DNA of 64,000 bases from positions 744,001-808,000 of the forward strand of contig NZ_FOTE01000002.1 of assembly GCF_900114475.1 (NCBI RefSeq), given 5' to 3'. Of the stretch, positions 48,466-58,053 are shown piece by piece. The position numbers were made by a program, and so were the translations under genes. This DNA is from Paenibacillus sp. 1_12. Its GTDB lineage: Bacteria; Bacillota; Bacilli; Paenibacillales; NBRC-103111. The notes under the pieces were generated by a model that saw nothing but the letters and a program-made list of their open reading frames with translations, did not search any database and was not told the DNA's origin. The first letter of the stretch is position 1, and the number at the start of each line of letters is the position of its first letter.

Positions 48466-51400
48466 GTGCTTATCATATGGAAGGATCACTTTCTTCAGGG
48501 GATTTTTGCACTCACTCTGATCATCTTGCTGGTTGCACTGCAGCAGATAACCGGGGCTCGGGAGACACCCGCAGCAGAACATGGCGTGCTCGATTTGCGC
48601 GGCTGGGATCTTACAAAAACAGGGATTTTTTCATTGGATGGAGAGTGGGAATTTTATCCACATCAACTTCTGTCGCCTGCTGAGATTCATAATGCTCAGC
48701 TAAAGTCAGTGATGATTCACGTGCCTGGTAATTGGGAGAATGAGAAAATCAATAAAGGCACCAAAATGAGCGGCAAAGGCTACGGGACATATAGGCTGGT
48801 CATTCGGAACATACCTATTGATCAAACACTGGCGATTTCCAAACGGTATATCCGGTTTTCCGATGCTCTGTATGTTGACGGTAAGCTGCTTGGACAGTCT
48901 GGGATACCCGGAATCTCTCTCGAAACCTACGAGCCTCGCAACGTGCCGTATACCGTCTATTTCAGGAGTGATGCGGCAGAAATCGAAATTGTGCTGCAAG
49001 CAGCGAATTTTGATTTTCGAAGTGGGGGAATTTTCAGTTCTATAGAATTCGGTCTGGGTCCGCATATGGAAAATAAGAAAATCTTTCAGACTGGTCTCGA
49101 GCTGGTGGTCATGGGATTCCTTCTCCTCTTCGGATTACTGTTCTTATACTTGTTCTTTCACCTTCACCGTGACATACTCCAACTGTTGCACGCTTTTTTC
49201 TTTTTCAGTTTTGCTGTGATCGTGTTTACGAACGGGGAGCGAATGCTGCTGCAAATGTTTCCGGATCTGTCTTTCGAGCTTGCCTTTAAGATCAAATACA
49301 TCTCTGTGTACATCATGCCTATGCTTGTCTTTTTGATTATTTCAAAGATTGTTACGAATCGAAGGATGCGAATAGGGCTGATGGTCATAAGCTCCTTTCA
49401 TGCCTTATATTGTCTCTTGATCGCGATAACTCCTTTTAGATTCTATTCGAACGGACAAGAAAGCTTTTATGTCATGAGCCTGTTAACCTTTGTTGCAGCC
49501 TCTGCCTTCTTGTTTCATCAGTATGCTTCTGGGAAATATGGTTCAATCACCAAGCCTCAGTTCCAGCTGCTGATCGCATCCGTGTGGACATTATTTCTTT
49601 CAAGCATGCTTACGATCTTAAACACTTGGAATTTGATAAGCATAGCTCTGTCGAATATGACCGTGCTGTTTATTCTGATGGCGTTTGCTTTACTGCTTGT
49701 GTACCAATATGTTCGCGCCTATGATTCCATGCAGCAGCTTACCCGCAAGCTCCAAATTGCCGACCGGATGAAGGATGAGTTTCTGCTTCTTACCTCACAT
49801 GAGCTGAATTCGCCTCTTCACAGCATCATTCACTTGTCCCGATCACTTCTTGAAACACCGGTGCGTAGGCCGAACGAGGCTGAGATTCGGGAAAAGCTAC
49901 AAATTATTAGGAACACTGCTTACCGGATGTCCAACCTGGTGAATGACCTGATCGATATTTCGCGGTTTAAGGACGGTAGTTTGAAGATCATTCCTGGCAT
50001 GGTTGATCTCGTGTCTTGCATCTCCGTGGTGATCGATGTGTTCGGTTTCCTGGCAACTGCGAAAGGGATCGTCCTCGAGCGTAGGATTGAACCGGAGGCT
50101 AGATATGTCATCGCGGATGAAAGCCGATTGCTGCAAGTTCTCTATAACCTCGTTTATCATATAATCGGTCTTCAGAACAACGGGGAGATCTTATTCGAAT
50201 GTCGGCAGGATAACGGCTGCGTCCAGATAATGATCCGACACGATGCCCGCAGAGTGGTGTTGACACATAACGAGATGAAGGAATCTTCTACTTCCATGGA
50301 CGTACACAGCGTGGCCGCAGGATTGTCCATTGCTACCGAACTCGTTAAATTAATGGGTGGCAAGCTTGTAATCAACGATAGTGTAGGAACGATGCAGATT
50401 GCTCTGCCTTCCGCAGCTCTCGAAGATACAGAAGCCGCTGCAACGGCTTTTCAGGAAGAAGGCCCATTGAAAGCTGGTTCGGACCTCGAAGACTTGTTAG
50501 GTAGTCCTTCGGCGACCATTTTGATCGCGACAACCGACTTGGTCGACATGGAGCAGTTGAACAGTCTTCTTACCACGGAAGGTTTTCGGGTGGCATTTGC
50601 CAGCTCCGATGTGGAAGTGCAAACAGCCATAACACAACGTGGAAGACTCGATCTGATCATTTTGGACGTTATGCTTCCATCCGTAACCGGCTTTGAAGTG
50701 TGCAAGCGAATCCGGCTCGATTTCAGCCAAGCTGAGCTGCCCGTATTATTTGTTAACACTCGCAGCACACCAGTGGATATTGAATCCTGCATCGCAGCAG
50801 GCGGCAATGATTTCATTACCCGTCCGCTTGATGCGGGGGAAATCCTAGTCAGAGTTCATACACTCCTTGGCATGAAACGGCTTGTTAAGGAAGCAGCTGA
50901 CAATGAAATGGCGTTCCTCCGATCGCAGATTAAGCCGCACTTTTTGTATAACGCGTTGGGCACTATTATGTCATTGTGCTATACAGACGGCCCAAGGGCT
51001 GGCGAGCTGCTTGGAAGCTTCAGCCGCTATTTACGCATTCTTTTCCATCTGGATAATTCGGAGGAAACCATTCCGCTAAGCAAAGAAATGGAGCTCGTTC
51101 TGGCATATGTCGAGATTGAGCAGGAGCGCTTCGGCAAGCGGCTAAAAGTAGAGTTTGATGTGGACGAATCGCTCTACCACTGCAAGGTCATGCCGCTCAT
51201 CATTGAGCCGTTAGTAGAGAATGCAATTCGCCACGGAGTCTCCAGAAAGGTAAACGGAGGCACCGTCCGATTGACGATCAGAGAGCACGAAGATTTGGTG
51301 AAAGTTGTTGTAGAGGATGACGGAGTTGGCATGACACAGGAGCAAGTAAGCTCATTGTTCGTGCGAAGATCTCAGGGACAAGGCATCGGCCTAAAAAATA

Positions 51401-51498
51401 TGGCTAGGCGGCTAAAGCATCTGAACGGACAAACACCCATAATCAATAGTACGCTTGGCCATGGTACGAAGGTGACGATCATGTTTCCATATCAATAA
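48466..51498 (+). CDS. Hybrid sensor kinase: 7TMR-DISM, HisKA-type, receiver and LytS-type modules
   Basis: 1010 residues from GTG 48466 (AAAGGGG upstream). Order: membrane helix about 12-28; extracellular galactose-binding-like DISM domain about 40-200; seven membrane helices about 207-415; HisKA-type segment with LLLTSHELNSPLHS (His445); a first ATPase region about 540-650; a receiver about 684-800 with Asp734 in IILDVMLP; a LytS-type kinase with RSQIKPHFLYNALG (His825) and ATPase (PLIIEPLVENAIRHG, EDDGVGM). The first ATPase region lacks a DxGxG box, and the receiver lacks the acidic pair and has Arg where Lys is expected (ITRPLD). Only the C-terminal kinase looks fully active. It pairs with the regulator gene 29 bases downstream. 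Confidence 0.9.
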   Translation: MLIIWKDHFLQGIFALTLIILLVALQQITGARETPAAEHGVLDLRGWDLTKTGIFSLDGEWEFYPHQLLSPAEIHNAQLKSVMIHVPGNWENEKINKGTKMSGKGYGTYRLVIRNIPIDQTLAISKRYIRFSDALYVDGKLLGQSGIPGISLETYEPRNVPYTVYFRSDAAEIEIVLQAANFDFRSGGIFSSIEFGLGPHMENKKIFQTGLELVVMGFLLLFGLLFLYLFFHLHRDILQLLHAFFFFSFAVIVFTNGERMLLQMFPDLSFELAFKIKYISVYIMPMLVFLIISKIVTNRRMRIGLMVISSFHALYCLLIAITPFRFYSNGQESFYVMSLLTFVAASAFLFHQYASGKYGSITKPQFQLLIASVWTLFLSSMLTILNTWNLISIALSNMTVLFILMAFALLLVYQYVRAYDSMQQLTRKLQIADRMKDEFLLLTSHELNSPLHSIIHLSRSLLETPVRRPNEAEIREKLQIIRNTAYRMSNLVNDLIDISRFKDGSLKIIPGMVDLVSCISVVIDVFGFLATAKGIVLERRIEPEARYVIADESRLLQVLYNLVYHIIGLQNNGEILFECRQDNGCVQIMIRHDARRVVLTHNEMKESSTSMDVHSVAAGLSIATELVKLMGGKLVINDSVGTMQIALPSAALEDTEAAATAFQEEGPLKAGSDLEDLLGSPSATILIATTDLVDMEQLNSLLTTEGFRVAFASSDVEVQTAITQRGRLDLIILDVMLPSVTGFEVCKRIRLDFSQAELPVLFVNTRSTPVDIESCIAAGGNDFITRPLDAGEILVRVHTLLGMKRLVKEAADNEMAFLRSQIKPHFLYNALGTIMSLCYTDGPRAGELLGSFSRYLRILFHLDNSEETIPLSKEMELVLAYVEIEQERFGKRLKVEFDVDESLYHCKVMPLIIEPLVENAIRHGVSRKVNGGTVRLTIREHEDLVKVVVEDDGVGMTQEQVSSLFVRRSQGQGIGLKNMARRLKHLNGQTPIINSTLGHGTKVTIMFPYQ

Positions 51499-51527
51499 AC
51501 GAACATTAAGAAAGGGAGTGCGATACT

Positions 51528-52664
51528 ATGCTGCAAGCGTATTTGGTAGACGACGAGCTTCATTCGCTGAATATGCTGGAAATATTCCTCGTTCGAACGG
51601 GAAAAGTTAACATCGCTGGGCGCTCAGCCAACGGTTTCGAAGCCATTAACGCCCTCCGGCACATTCGTCCGCATGTTTGGTTTCTAGATATCGAAATGCC
51701 GGGGATGACCGGACTTGAACTCGCTGAAAAGATACATGAGGTGGACCCAGATGCTGTAATCGTGTTTACGACGGCCTACGATCAGTATGCAATTGCGGCT
51801 TTCGAACTTGCGGCAATCGATTACATCCTGAAGCCCATTGAGTTCGGGCGCTTATCTAAAACAATCGAAAGACTGTCGAAAGATACAGCGTGGAGGCTTT
51901 CCTCCGAGCCTTCTTCCAATGACCCTGAAAGCTTCGGAGAACTGATCGTCCGTATGCTCGGAACATTTCATGTCGCCTCGATAAACGGTAAAAGTATGCA
52001 TTGGCGGACGGCCAAGGAAAAGGAGCTTTTCGCGTACCTGCTGCTGCATGTCAAGAGTCCAAGTGCGCTACACCGTGACCAAATCATAGAACAGTTGTGG
52101 CCTGACGAACCGTATGAGAAGGCAAAAACTTATTTGCACACCTGCGTCAGTCTTTTAAGGAAGAACCTTCGGAAAATAGGTATAGAAAACATAGTAGCGT
52201 ACGAGAAAGAACATTATATACTGGATACAGACCGAATCAGTGTGGACGCACACCAATTCATGTCGGGACTCCTCGGTTGGCATAATAGTACAGATGTTTC
52301 GATTGCAGAGATGGAACAAATGCTGCAGCTTTATCAGGGCGAGCTTCTCGCAAGCGAGGATTATTTCTGGGCCATGGAACTGTCTCAACAGTTGGAGAAT
52401 ACAACCGTGAAATGGCTGCTCAAGCTTTCCAAACAGTACCTTGCACAAGAAAACGGCAAAAAGGCAGCAGAAGCGGCAGAGCGTGCAAGCAGCCAGTCGC
52501 CGTATGATGAAGAAGCTTATCGACTCACGATGCAGGCGTATCTGTTCATGGGGAAGCACGATTATGTGTTACGCACTTATCGGCAGCTTGAGGAACGTCT
52601 GGGAGAGTTGAACATTCAACCCTCCGCTATCACTCGACAGTTGTATGAGCAGATTGAGATATGA
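51528..52664 (+). CDS. Response regulator with SARP-type (winged helix plus BTAD) output
   Basis: 378 residues. The receiver has D8-D9 (LVDDELHS), phospho-Asp54 (VWFLDIEMPGMTG), FTTAYDQYAI and Lys in YILKPIEFG. A Trans_reg_C-like winged helix (about 135-230, WRTAKEKELFAYLLLHVKSP) follows, then a bacterial transcriptional activation domain of TPR-like helices (about 240-375, ending YRQLEERLGELNIQPS). It is the cognate partner of the hybrid kinase. GGGAGTG precedes ATG 51528. No target promoter is apparent in the window. Confidence 0.92.
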   Translation: MLQAYLVDDELHSLNMLEIFLVRTGKVNIAGRSANGFEAINALRHIRPHVWFLDIEMPGMTGLELAEKIHEVDPDAVIVFTTAYDQYAIAAFELAAIDYILKPIEFGRLSKTIERLSKDTAWRLSSEPSSNDPESFGELIVRMLGTFHVASINGKSMHWRTAKEKELFAYLLLHVKSPSALHRDQIIEQLWPDEPYEKAKTYLHTCVSLLRKNLRKIGIENIVAYEKEHYILDTDRISVDAHQFMSGLLGWHNSTDVSIAEMEQMLQLYQGELLASEDYFWAMELSQQLENTTVKWLLKLSKQYLAQENGKKAAEAAERASSQSPYDEEAYRLTMQAYLFMGKHDYVLRTYRQLEERLGELNIQPSAITRQLYEQIEI

Positions 52665-52819
52665 TCAAGAGGACATCACTGATGATGGGCGAAAACTGCA
52701 GATATACAGTTTGCATGAAAAAATTCATTAAGCGTTTACTAACTAACTCTTGACTAAAATCTTTTAATATTTGAATGAAATATATAGATATTAAATTGAT
52801 CGCTCTGTCCATCTTAACT

Positions 52820-53159
52820 TTAGTACCCTTCTCGAATTCTCTGTTTACGCATCCATTGAGTAGCAACCCATTTTCCAACGCGGATAACAGGTTCACCACT
52901 ATGCAGCGTTAGTTCGTTCGAAATAAACAGCAGAACCTTTAACTGGTTTAACAATAATCCCTAAGTTTGGAAATGTTGTTTTTCCTCTTTTTTCTACTTC
53001 ATTTAAGTACATGACTAATGTACTTATTCGATTATTATGACTAGAAGGGTTATTGGGTCCAAAAGAACCATAATGTTCTTTAAATTCTTGTCCAGGTTCA
53101 TAATGTAAATCTTGTAGTCCTTCTGCATGTGCAATTTGTACATGCATTAAATCTGCTTA
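52820..53159 (-). pseudogene. Prolyl 4-hydroxylase (2OG-Fe(II) oxygenase) remnant
   Basis: The C-terminal half of a bacterial prolyl-4-hydroxylase-like gene. It reads HAEGLQDLHYEPGQEF, NNRISTLVMYLNEVEKRG and GSAVYF. After an out-of-frame deletion of roughly nine codons it resumes in another frame as NELTLHSGEPVIRVGKWVAT then QWMRKQ, with a stop at 52820. About 100 N-terminal residues are missing, and an in-frame TAA lies just upstream. The iron-binding HxD is HYG here, so Asp is lost. It cannot encode an active enzyme. Confidence 0.85.
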
Positions 53160-53160
53160 C

Positions 53161-54057
53161 CTACATCTGCTCCAAACGCTCAATACGGCTTTCCATCGAC
53201 GGGTGAGTTGCAAATAAGCTGGCTTTTCCCTTACGATCTCGGCTAAAAGGATTAGCGAAATACATCGAAGCAGTCGCATCTTTCGCGCGTTGGACTTGTT
53301 CCGTATCGTGACTGATTTTAATAAGCGCATGTTTTAAACCAGCAGGATTCCTAGTAAATTCAACAGCAGAGGCATCCGCTAAATACTCACGGTTACGCGA
53401 GACTGCAAGCTGCACGAAATGCGCTGCAAGAGGTGCTAATATGATAAATACCAAAGCGATAATCATGATAACTGGATTTCCGCCTTTTTGATTATCCCGA
53501 TTATTTCCTCTACCACTACGATAGAAGAGCATTCGTGACCCGATATCCGCTATGATGGCAATCACGCCAACGAGCGCAATACAAATAGTCATCAACCGAA
53601 TATCATAATTGCGGATATGCGATAATTCGTGAGCGACTACGCCCTCCAGCTCTTCTCGGTTTAATTTCGCGAGCAGTCCAGTTGTAAAAGCAACTGCACC
53701 TTTCTCTGGCTTAATCCCCGTAGCAAAAGCATTCGGTGCCGGGTCGTCAACCATATAAACTCTAGGCATAGGGATGTGAGCGGCAAGCGAAAGTTCCTCA
53801 ATGATATTAAACAACATCGGATTATCCGCTTTTTGTATTTCCGTTGCACCGGACATACTCAAGACTTGCATAGTCGCCGATAGATAGGTAATAGGAACAT
53901 AAAAAACCAAAACAATCGCTGCCAGCACGATACCGAAAATGTAATCACCGTCTACCAAATATCCAACCGCCCAACCGACTAACAAAACTAACAAACTGAA
54001 TAAAAGAATAAGAAAAACCGTTTTACGTTTGTTTTGCTCAATTTGCCGATAAAGCAT
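53161..54057 (-). CDS. htpX: HtpX-like membrane zinc metalloprotease (M48B)
   Basis: 298 residues. Two N-terminal membrane helices (about 13-32 and 39-62), zinc motif VAHELSHIRN (His143, Glu144, His147) and the third ligand in NREYLADASA. Two further hydrophobic segments lie in the C-terminal half. It performs quality control of membrane proteins. It follows lemA by 17 bases; lemA-htpX is a common pair in Firmicutes. Downstream lies only the hydroxylase remnant. Confidence 0.93.
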   Translation of the reverse strand: MLYRQIEQNKRKTVFLILLFSLLVLLVGWAVGYLVDGDYIFGIVLAAIVLVFYVPITYLSATMQVLSMSGATEIQKADNPMLFNIIEELSLAAHIPMPRVYMVDDPAPNAFATGIKPEKGAVAFTTGLLAKLNREELEGVVAHELSHIRNYDIRLMTICIALVGVIAIIADIGSRMLFYRSGRGNNRDNQKGGNPVIMIIALVFIILAPLAAHFVQLAVSRNREYLADASAVEFTRNPAGLKHALIKISHDTEQVQRAKDATASMYFANPFSRDRKGKASLFATHPSMESRIERLEQM

Positions 54058-54074
54058 ACGGAATCTTAACCCCC

Positions 54075-54620
54075 TTAAAAGGTCACCTTAGGTGCTTCAC
54101 GTTCAACATCAGGAGTGATTAACAGCTGTTCAGGTCCGAATCCGAACATTCCGGCGAGCAGATTTGTGGGAAAAGACTCGCGTCTGATGTTATAGTCGGC
54201 AACAGTTTTATTATAGAGCTGCCTCGAATAGGCGACTTTGTTCTCAGTTGAAGTTAGCTCCTCTTGCAAGGATAAAAAGTTTTGGTTGGCTTTTAATTCA
54301 GGATAAGCCTCCGATAACGAAAATATCGATTTCAGTGCGCCAGCCAGTTGGTTATCCGCTTCTATACGTTCCTGCGGACTGCCGCTCAAAAGCTGATTTC
54401 TAGCAGAAATAACTCGTTCTAATGTTTCCTTTTCATGTGACGCATAACCTTTAACGGTTTCCACTAAATTGGGAATCAAATCATGTCGACGCTTCAATTG
54501 AACGTCAATTTGGCTCCACGATTCTTTAACCCAATTTCGCAATTTAACTAATCCGTTGTAAGCAGCAATAGCGTAAAGCACAATCAGCACGACTATAACC
54601 AAGGTAATAATTAATGACAC
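54075..54620 (-). CDS. lemA: LemA family membrane protein
   Basis: 181 residues: an N-terminal membrane helix (about 3-22) and then the LemA helical bundle, with NWVKESWSQIDVQLKRRHDL followed by IPNLVETVKGYASHE. Its function is not well defined; it is regularly paired with htpX and related to envelope stress. Ribosome site GAAAGGAAG before ATG 54620. Confidence 0.93.
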   Translation of the reverse strand: MSLIITLVIVVLIVLYAIAAYNGLVKLRNWVKESWSQIDVQLKRRHDLIPNLVETVKGYASHEKETLERVISARNQLLSGSPQERIEADNQLAGALKSIFSLSEAYPELKANQNFLSLQEELTSTENKVAYSRQLYNKTVADYNIRRESFPTNLLAGMFGFGPEQLLITPDVEREAPKVTF

Positions 54621-54895
54621 TGTACATTCTTCCTTTCAAAATTATATTTGAAATGCATGGGAATCCATAGATGATTATTACCATATGTATATTGTACCAA
54701 ACTTAAGGATGTAGTTATAATGATAGTGGATTTCCAGGTGGAAAGACCTCTAAGGTACCGGCAGCAGTCACTTCAGACGGGGTCATATTAGTATCCACCA
54801 ACCGACAAGCTTCTTCACTGGATATATGCACTTTTAGTTAAGCGAGAGTCCTTCCACTACTTAGCTTAGATACCATAGTTCTTATCCGAATGAAA
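54621..54895. other. Intergenic region upstream of lemA
   Basis: About 275 bases. The lemA promoter must lie here, but no confident hexamers were identified. No ORF or repeat was recognised. Confidence 0.4.
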
Positions 54896-54922
54896 AACCT
54901 TCCAATGTTCAAAAGGAAGGTT
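54893..54922 (-). terminator. Terminator after the surface-protein fragment
   Basis: AACCTTCC (54896-54903) pairs with GGAAGGTT (54915-54922). On the minus strand T5 overlaps and follows the stem. It lies directly past the stop codon at 54925. Confidence 0.7.
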
Positions 54923-54924
54923 CT

Positions 54925-55416
54925 TTAGTATGTCCTTTTTTCAGTATAATGCAACCCCAACTGCTTCGATAATGGGTCGATGGAGATTTCGGGCGCAGGC
55001 AGCTTGTAGTTTCCGTTAGGCGTTTGGATTGTCAGCACGGCCTGCTTGTTTTCCAACGATTTAACCGCGTCCCCAGTCAAAATTAGCGTCACTTTGTCCG
55101 CGCTTGCCGTCACGGGAATGACAATCTCCGGTTTGTTTCCAACTTTGGTAAGCTGCGCATCCAATTGGAACGCATCCAACGTCACTGAAAACACAGTTCT
55201 TTCGCCCTCTTTGGACACGGCAGATACAGCGATTTGTTCAAGCTCCTTTCCTTCAACTAAAATTCGGAACTGTGTCGTATTGTTGGACATACCACCTGAG
55301 CTACCACTCGATGAAGATGGGATACCTGATGAATTGGAGTTATCGTCTGATAAATAGCTTCCACGCGTCACCGTGATCGTGTAAGTCTTCGTGGTGCCGT
55401 CTGTAATCTGACAAAT
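54925..55416 (-). pseudogene. Fragment of a cadherin-like beta-sandwich surface protein
   Basis: An open frame begins directly after a TAG at 55417-55419 and reads QITDGTTKTYTITVTRGS, the end of a cadherin-like beta-sandwich repeat as found in large Paenibacillus S-layer-associated proteins. A Ser/Asn/Gly linker and a domain with IPVTASADKVTLILTGDAV follow. There is no signal peptide, no ribosome site at the GTG (55371) and no SLH repeats, and the protein stops soon after QLGLHYTEKRTY. It is the internal remnant of a much larger exported protein. Confidence 0.65.
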
Positions 55417-55677
55417 CTACTCCTCCCATCGAAAATCCTATCGTTATCAGTTTGCTCTTCCTATCGAATTAACTATGGAAGGTAATGAATAATAGCACAG
55501 CACCTGTTTGAATAATTCAATAACTCCCATAATATTCCTGCATTAACACCAAGCTTTAACAAGATCACACTTAACAATAATTCAGCCCCCAAATGGAATA
55601 TCTGTCCCTATTTTTTCTGACCTGTAGTATATGCCTTATTTTAGGTAATAATATTACATATATTGGAGGTCATAAAC

Positions 55678-56358
55678 ATGTCAATTATCGAAATTTTGCT
55701 TCGTGCAATCATTTCATTTGTTGGTTTAGTATTTTGGGCACGTATTATTGGAAAGAAATTAATATCCCATTTAACTTTTTTTGACTTTGTTGCTGGAGTC
55801 ACGTTTGGTTCTATTGGGGGAAACCTCATTTTCAATCCAAGTGTATCCCTGCTTGTTGGTGTAATCGGCTTAACTATGTTTTCAATTCTTGTTCTTCTTT
55901 CCGATTATATTTCTTTAAAAAGTTTTATTGGAAGAAAGTTATTAGACAGTGAACCTCAGATCATCATCAGAGAAGGTCAAATCTTGATGGAAAACATGAA
56001 GAGAGTACGTCTAACTATCGATGAACTTCTAATGTTATTAAGGAAGAAAGATGCTTTTTATATAGATGAAATAGACTTTGCATTTATGGAAACCGATGGA
56101 ACGCTATCCATCATGAAGAAAACTAACAGCATGTCCATCACCCGCGCAGATATGAATATCAAAGGTCATTCACGCGGAATTCCCCATGCATGTATTATTG
56201 ACGGTAAAATTATAGAAGAGAATTTAAAAAATATTCAGAAAGACTCACAATGGATGAAAATATGGCTGAAAGAAAACAATGTGAAGCTTGAACATGTTTT
56301 ATTAGCTCAAATCGATCAACAAGATGGTGTCTTTATCAATCTAAAAACAAATATGTAA
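55678..56358 (+). CDS. DUF421 membrane protein (YetF/YcaP type)
   Basis: 226 residues from ATG 55678, preceded by TTGGAGGTC. Three N-terminal membrane helices (about 1-80, with LTFFDFVAGVTFGSIGGNL) are followed by the cytoplasmic DUF421 alpha/beta domain (EPQIIIREGQILMENMKRVR, MKKTNSMSIT, GIPHACIIDGKIIEENLKNI). The family is widespread in spore-formers; YetF-like proteins affect spore or membrane properties, but no biochemical activity is settled. Confidence 0.9.
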   Translation: MSIIEILLRAIISFVGLVFWARIIGKKLISHLTFFDFVAGVTFGSIGGNLIFNPSVSLLVGVIGLTMFSILVLLSDYISLKSFIGRKLLDSEPQIIIREGQILMENMKRVRLTIDELLMLLRKKDAFYIDEIDFAFMETDGTLSIMKKTNSMSITRADMNIKGHSRGIPHACIIDGKIIEENLKNIQKDSQWMKIWLKENNVKLEHVLLAQIDQQDGVFINLKTNM

Positions 56359-56385
56359 AATTGATTTAAATAAGCAGGCAGTACA

Positions 56386-56542
56386 AAAAGATAAATTTTT
56401 TTATTTAATGGAATGGATTCCGTCGGATCATTCCCCAAGATGTTGTCAAGATTTAGCTGAAAAGCTTAGCTTGCCAATTCATTTAGGTTATGCACAAAAG
56501 CCACAGGAATTCGCTCAAACTTTAGAACAATTATTTGTTTAG
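56386..56542 (+). pseudogene. Short C-terminal gene remnant of unknown family
   Basis: Plus-strand frame reading KDKFFYLMEWIPSDHSPRCC, then QDLAEKLSLPIHLGYAQKPQ and EFAQTLEQLFV before TAG at 56540-56542. The composition is clearly protein-like, but there is no ribosome site; the only ATG (56408) would give 44 residues. It looks like the end of a deleted gene. I do not recognise the family. Confidence 0.4.
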
Positions 56543-56554
56543 TGTAAAATGAAA

Positions 56555-56580
56555 TAACCGGTTGCTCAGGCAACCGGTTA
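56555..56580. terminator. Bidirectional terminator of the glycolate oxidase operon
   Basis: TAACCGGTTGC-TCAG-GCAACCGGTTA, an 11-bp perfect stem. Minus-strand flank is T-rich (TTTCATTTT). Confidence 0.8.
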
Positions 56581-56598
56581 CGGAAGGCTCTATTTGGA

Positions 56599-58038
56599 TT
56601 AGGAATTTGCATACGCGACTTTAGGCTGCTTCAATTCGACGCATCGAGCCGGTTTAGGGAATATCTTCCCGGGATTGCACAGATTATCAGGATTGAAAAC
56701 GTCCCGTATTCGGATCTGCGCTTCCATTTCCTCTTCAGTAAAAATGAACCGCATATCCTCCATTTTTTCTACGCCGACTCCATGCTCACCGGTGATGGAC
56801 CCGCCTACATCGGCACAGACCTTTAAAACCTCCGAGCCAGCTTGGATCGCACGCTGCGTCTCTCCGTCCATTTTGGAATTGTAGAGAATTAACGGATGCA
56901 GATTTCCGTCGCCCGCATGAAACACGTTTGCAATACGAAGGTTGTATTTTCGGCTGACCTCCCCGATTCTGCTAAGCACTTCAGGCAGCTTACTGCGGGG
57001 GATAACACCATCCTGTACTAGATAGTCAGGGGAAATGGTACCCATAGCGCCGAATGCCGTCTTGCGGTTCGCCCACCAGCGTGCCCGTTCCTCCGGATTT
57101 TTCGCTTGACGCACTTCACGAACCCTGTATCTACGGCACACTTCGATGACATGGTCAATTTGTTCCTGCAATCCCGCGGCGATACCATCCACCTCAACAA
57201 TCAATACAGCCCCCAGATCACGAGGATACCCAACCGGGTAGTTTCCCGATTCCACCCCTTCAATGGCAGTCCGATCCATCATCTCCAAAGCTGCCGGAAC
57301 GATTCCGGCGGCAATGATATCAGAAACGGCTTGACTTGCGTCATCAACTTCATCATACAAGGCAAGTACGGTAAGGATACCTTCGGGTTTCTTAAGAATA
57401 CGCACCGTAATTTCAGTTACGATACCCATCGTGCCTTCGGACCCAGTAATAAATCCTAGCAGATCATAACCCGGAGCATCCGGAACGCCCCCGATCTGTA
57501 CAATTTCTCCGTCGGGCAAAACTAATTCTAAACCGATAACATGGTTAGTGGTGACGCCGTATTTCAGGCAGTGCGCGCCTCCTGCATTCTCGCCCACATT
57601 GCCTCCAATCGTGCACGCGGCTTGACTGGACGGGTCAGGAGCATAGTAATAGCCTTTAGAGGAAATGGAGTTGGATAGCTTGAGATTAATGAAGCCCGGC
57701 TGTACCACAGCCCTCTTGTTAAGGTAATCCACATCAATAAGCTTGTTCATGCGGACTAAACTAATAATGACCTCACCGTTCAAAGCCGTTGCGCCGCCAC
57801 TTAACCCCGTTCCTGCTCCTCTTGGAAGATATGGAATCCGGTTTTGGTACAAAATCTGGACCACTTCGGAAACTTCCTGTGTGGATTTAGGAAAAACCAC
57901 AAGGGAAGGCACTCCTTTATGAACGGTGTATCCATCGCATTCATAGGCAAGAAGATCCTCGTAGCGGTGCAGGACAGCACGCGGACCAACAATTTGCTCG
58001 AATCGCTTGATTATAGATGCTTTTGTCTGCGAATCCAT
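56599..58038 (-). CDS. glcD: Glycolate oxidase FAD subunit GlcD (FAD-linked 2-hydroxyacid dehydrogenase)
   Basis: 479 residues. FAD-binding PCMH domain with PRGAGTGLSGGATALNGEVI and GGNVGENAGGAHCLKYGVTT; C-terminal oxidase domain with NVFHAGDGNLHPLILYN and SGITGEHGVG-type end (GSITGEHGVGVEKMEDMRFI). It oxidises glycolate or a similar 2-hydroxyacid and passes electrons to the Fe-S partner. Last of three subunit genes, 15 bases after glcF. Confidence 0.93.
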   Translation of the reverse strand: MDSQTKASIIKRFEQIVGPRAVLHRYEDLLAYECDGYTVHKGVPSLVVFPKSTQEVSEVVQILYQNRIPYLPRGAGTGLSGGATALNGEVIISLVRMNKLIDVDYLNKRAVVQPGFINLKLSNSISSKGYYYAPDPSSQAACTIGGNVGENAGGAHCLKYGVTTNHVIGLELVLPDGEIVQIGGVPDAPGYDLLGFITGSEGTMGIVTEITVRILKKPEGILTVLALYDEVDDASQAVSDIIAAGIVPAALEMMDRTAIEGVESGNYPVGYPRDLGAVLIVEVDGIAAGLQEQIDHVIEVCRRYRVREVRQAKNPEERARWWANRKTAFGAMGTISPDYLVQDGVIPRSKLPEVLSRIGEVSRKYNLRIANVFHAGDGNLHPLILYNSKMDGETQRAIQAGSEVLKVCADVGGSITGEHGVGVEKMEDMRFIFTEEEMEAQIRIRDVFNPDNLCNPGKIFPKPARCVELKQPKVAYANS

Positions 58039-58053
58039 TGGGCAACTCCCTCC

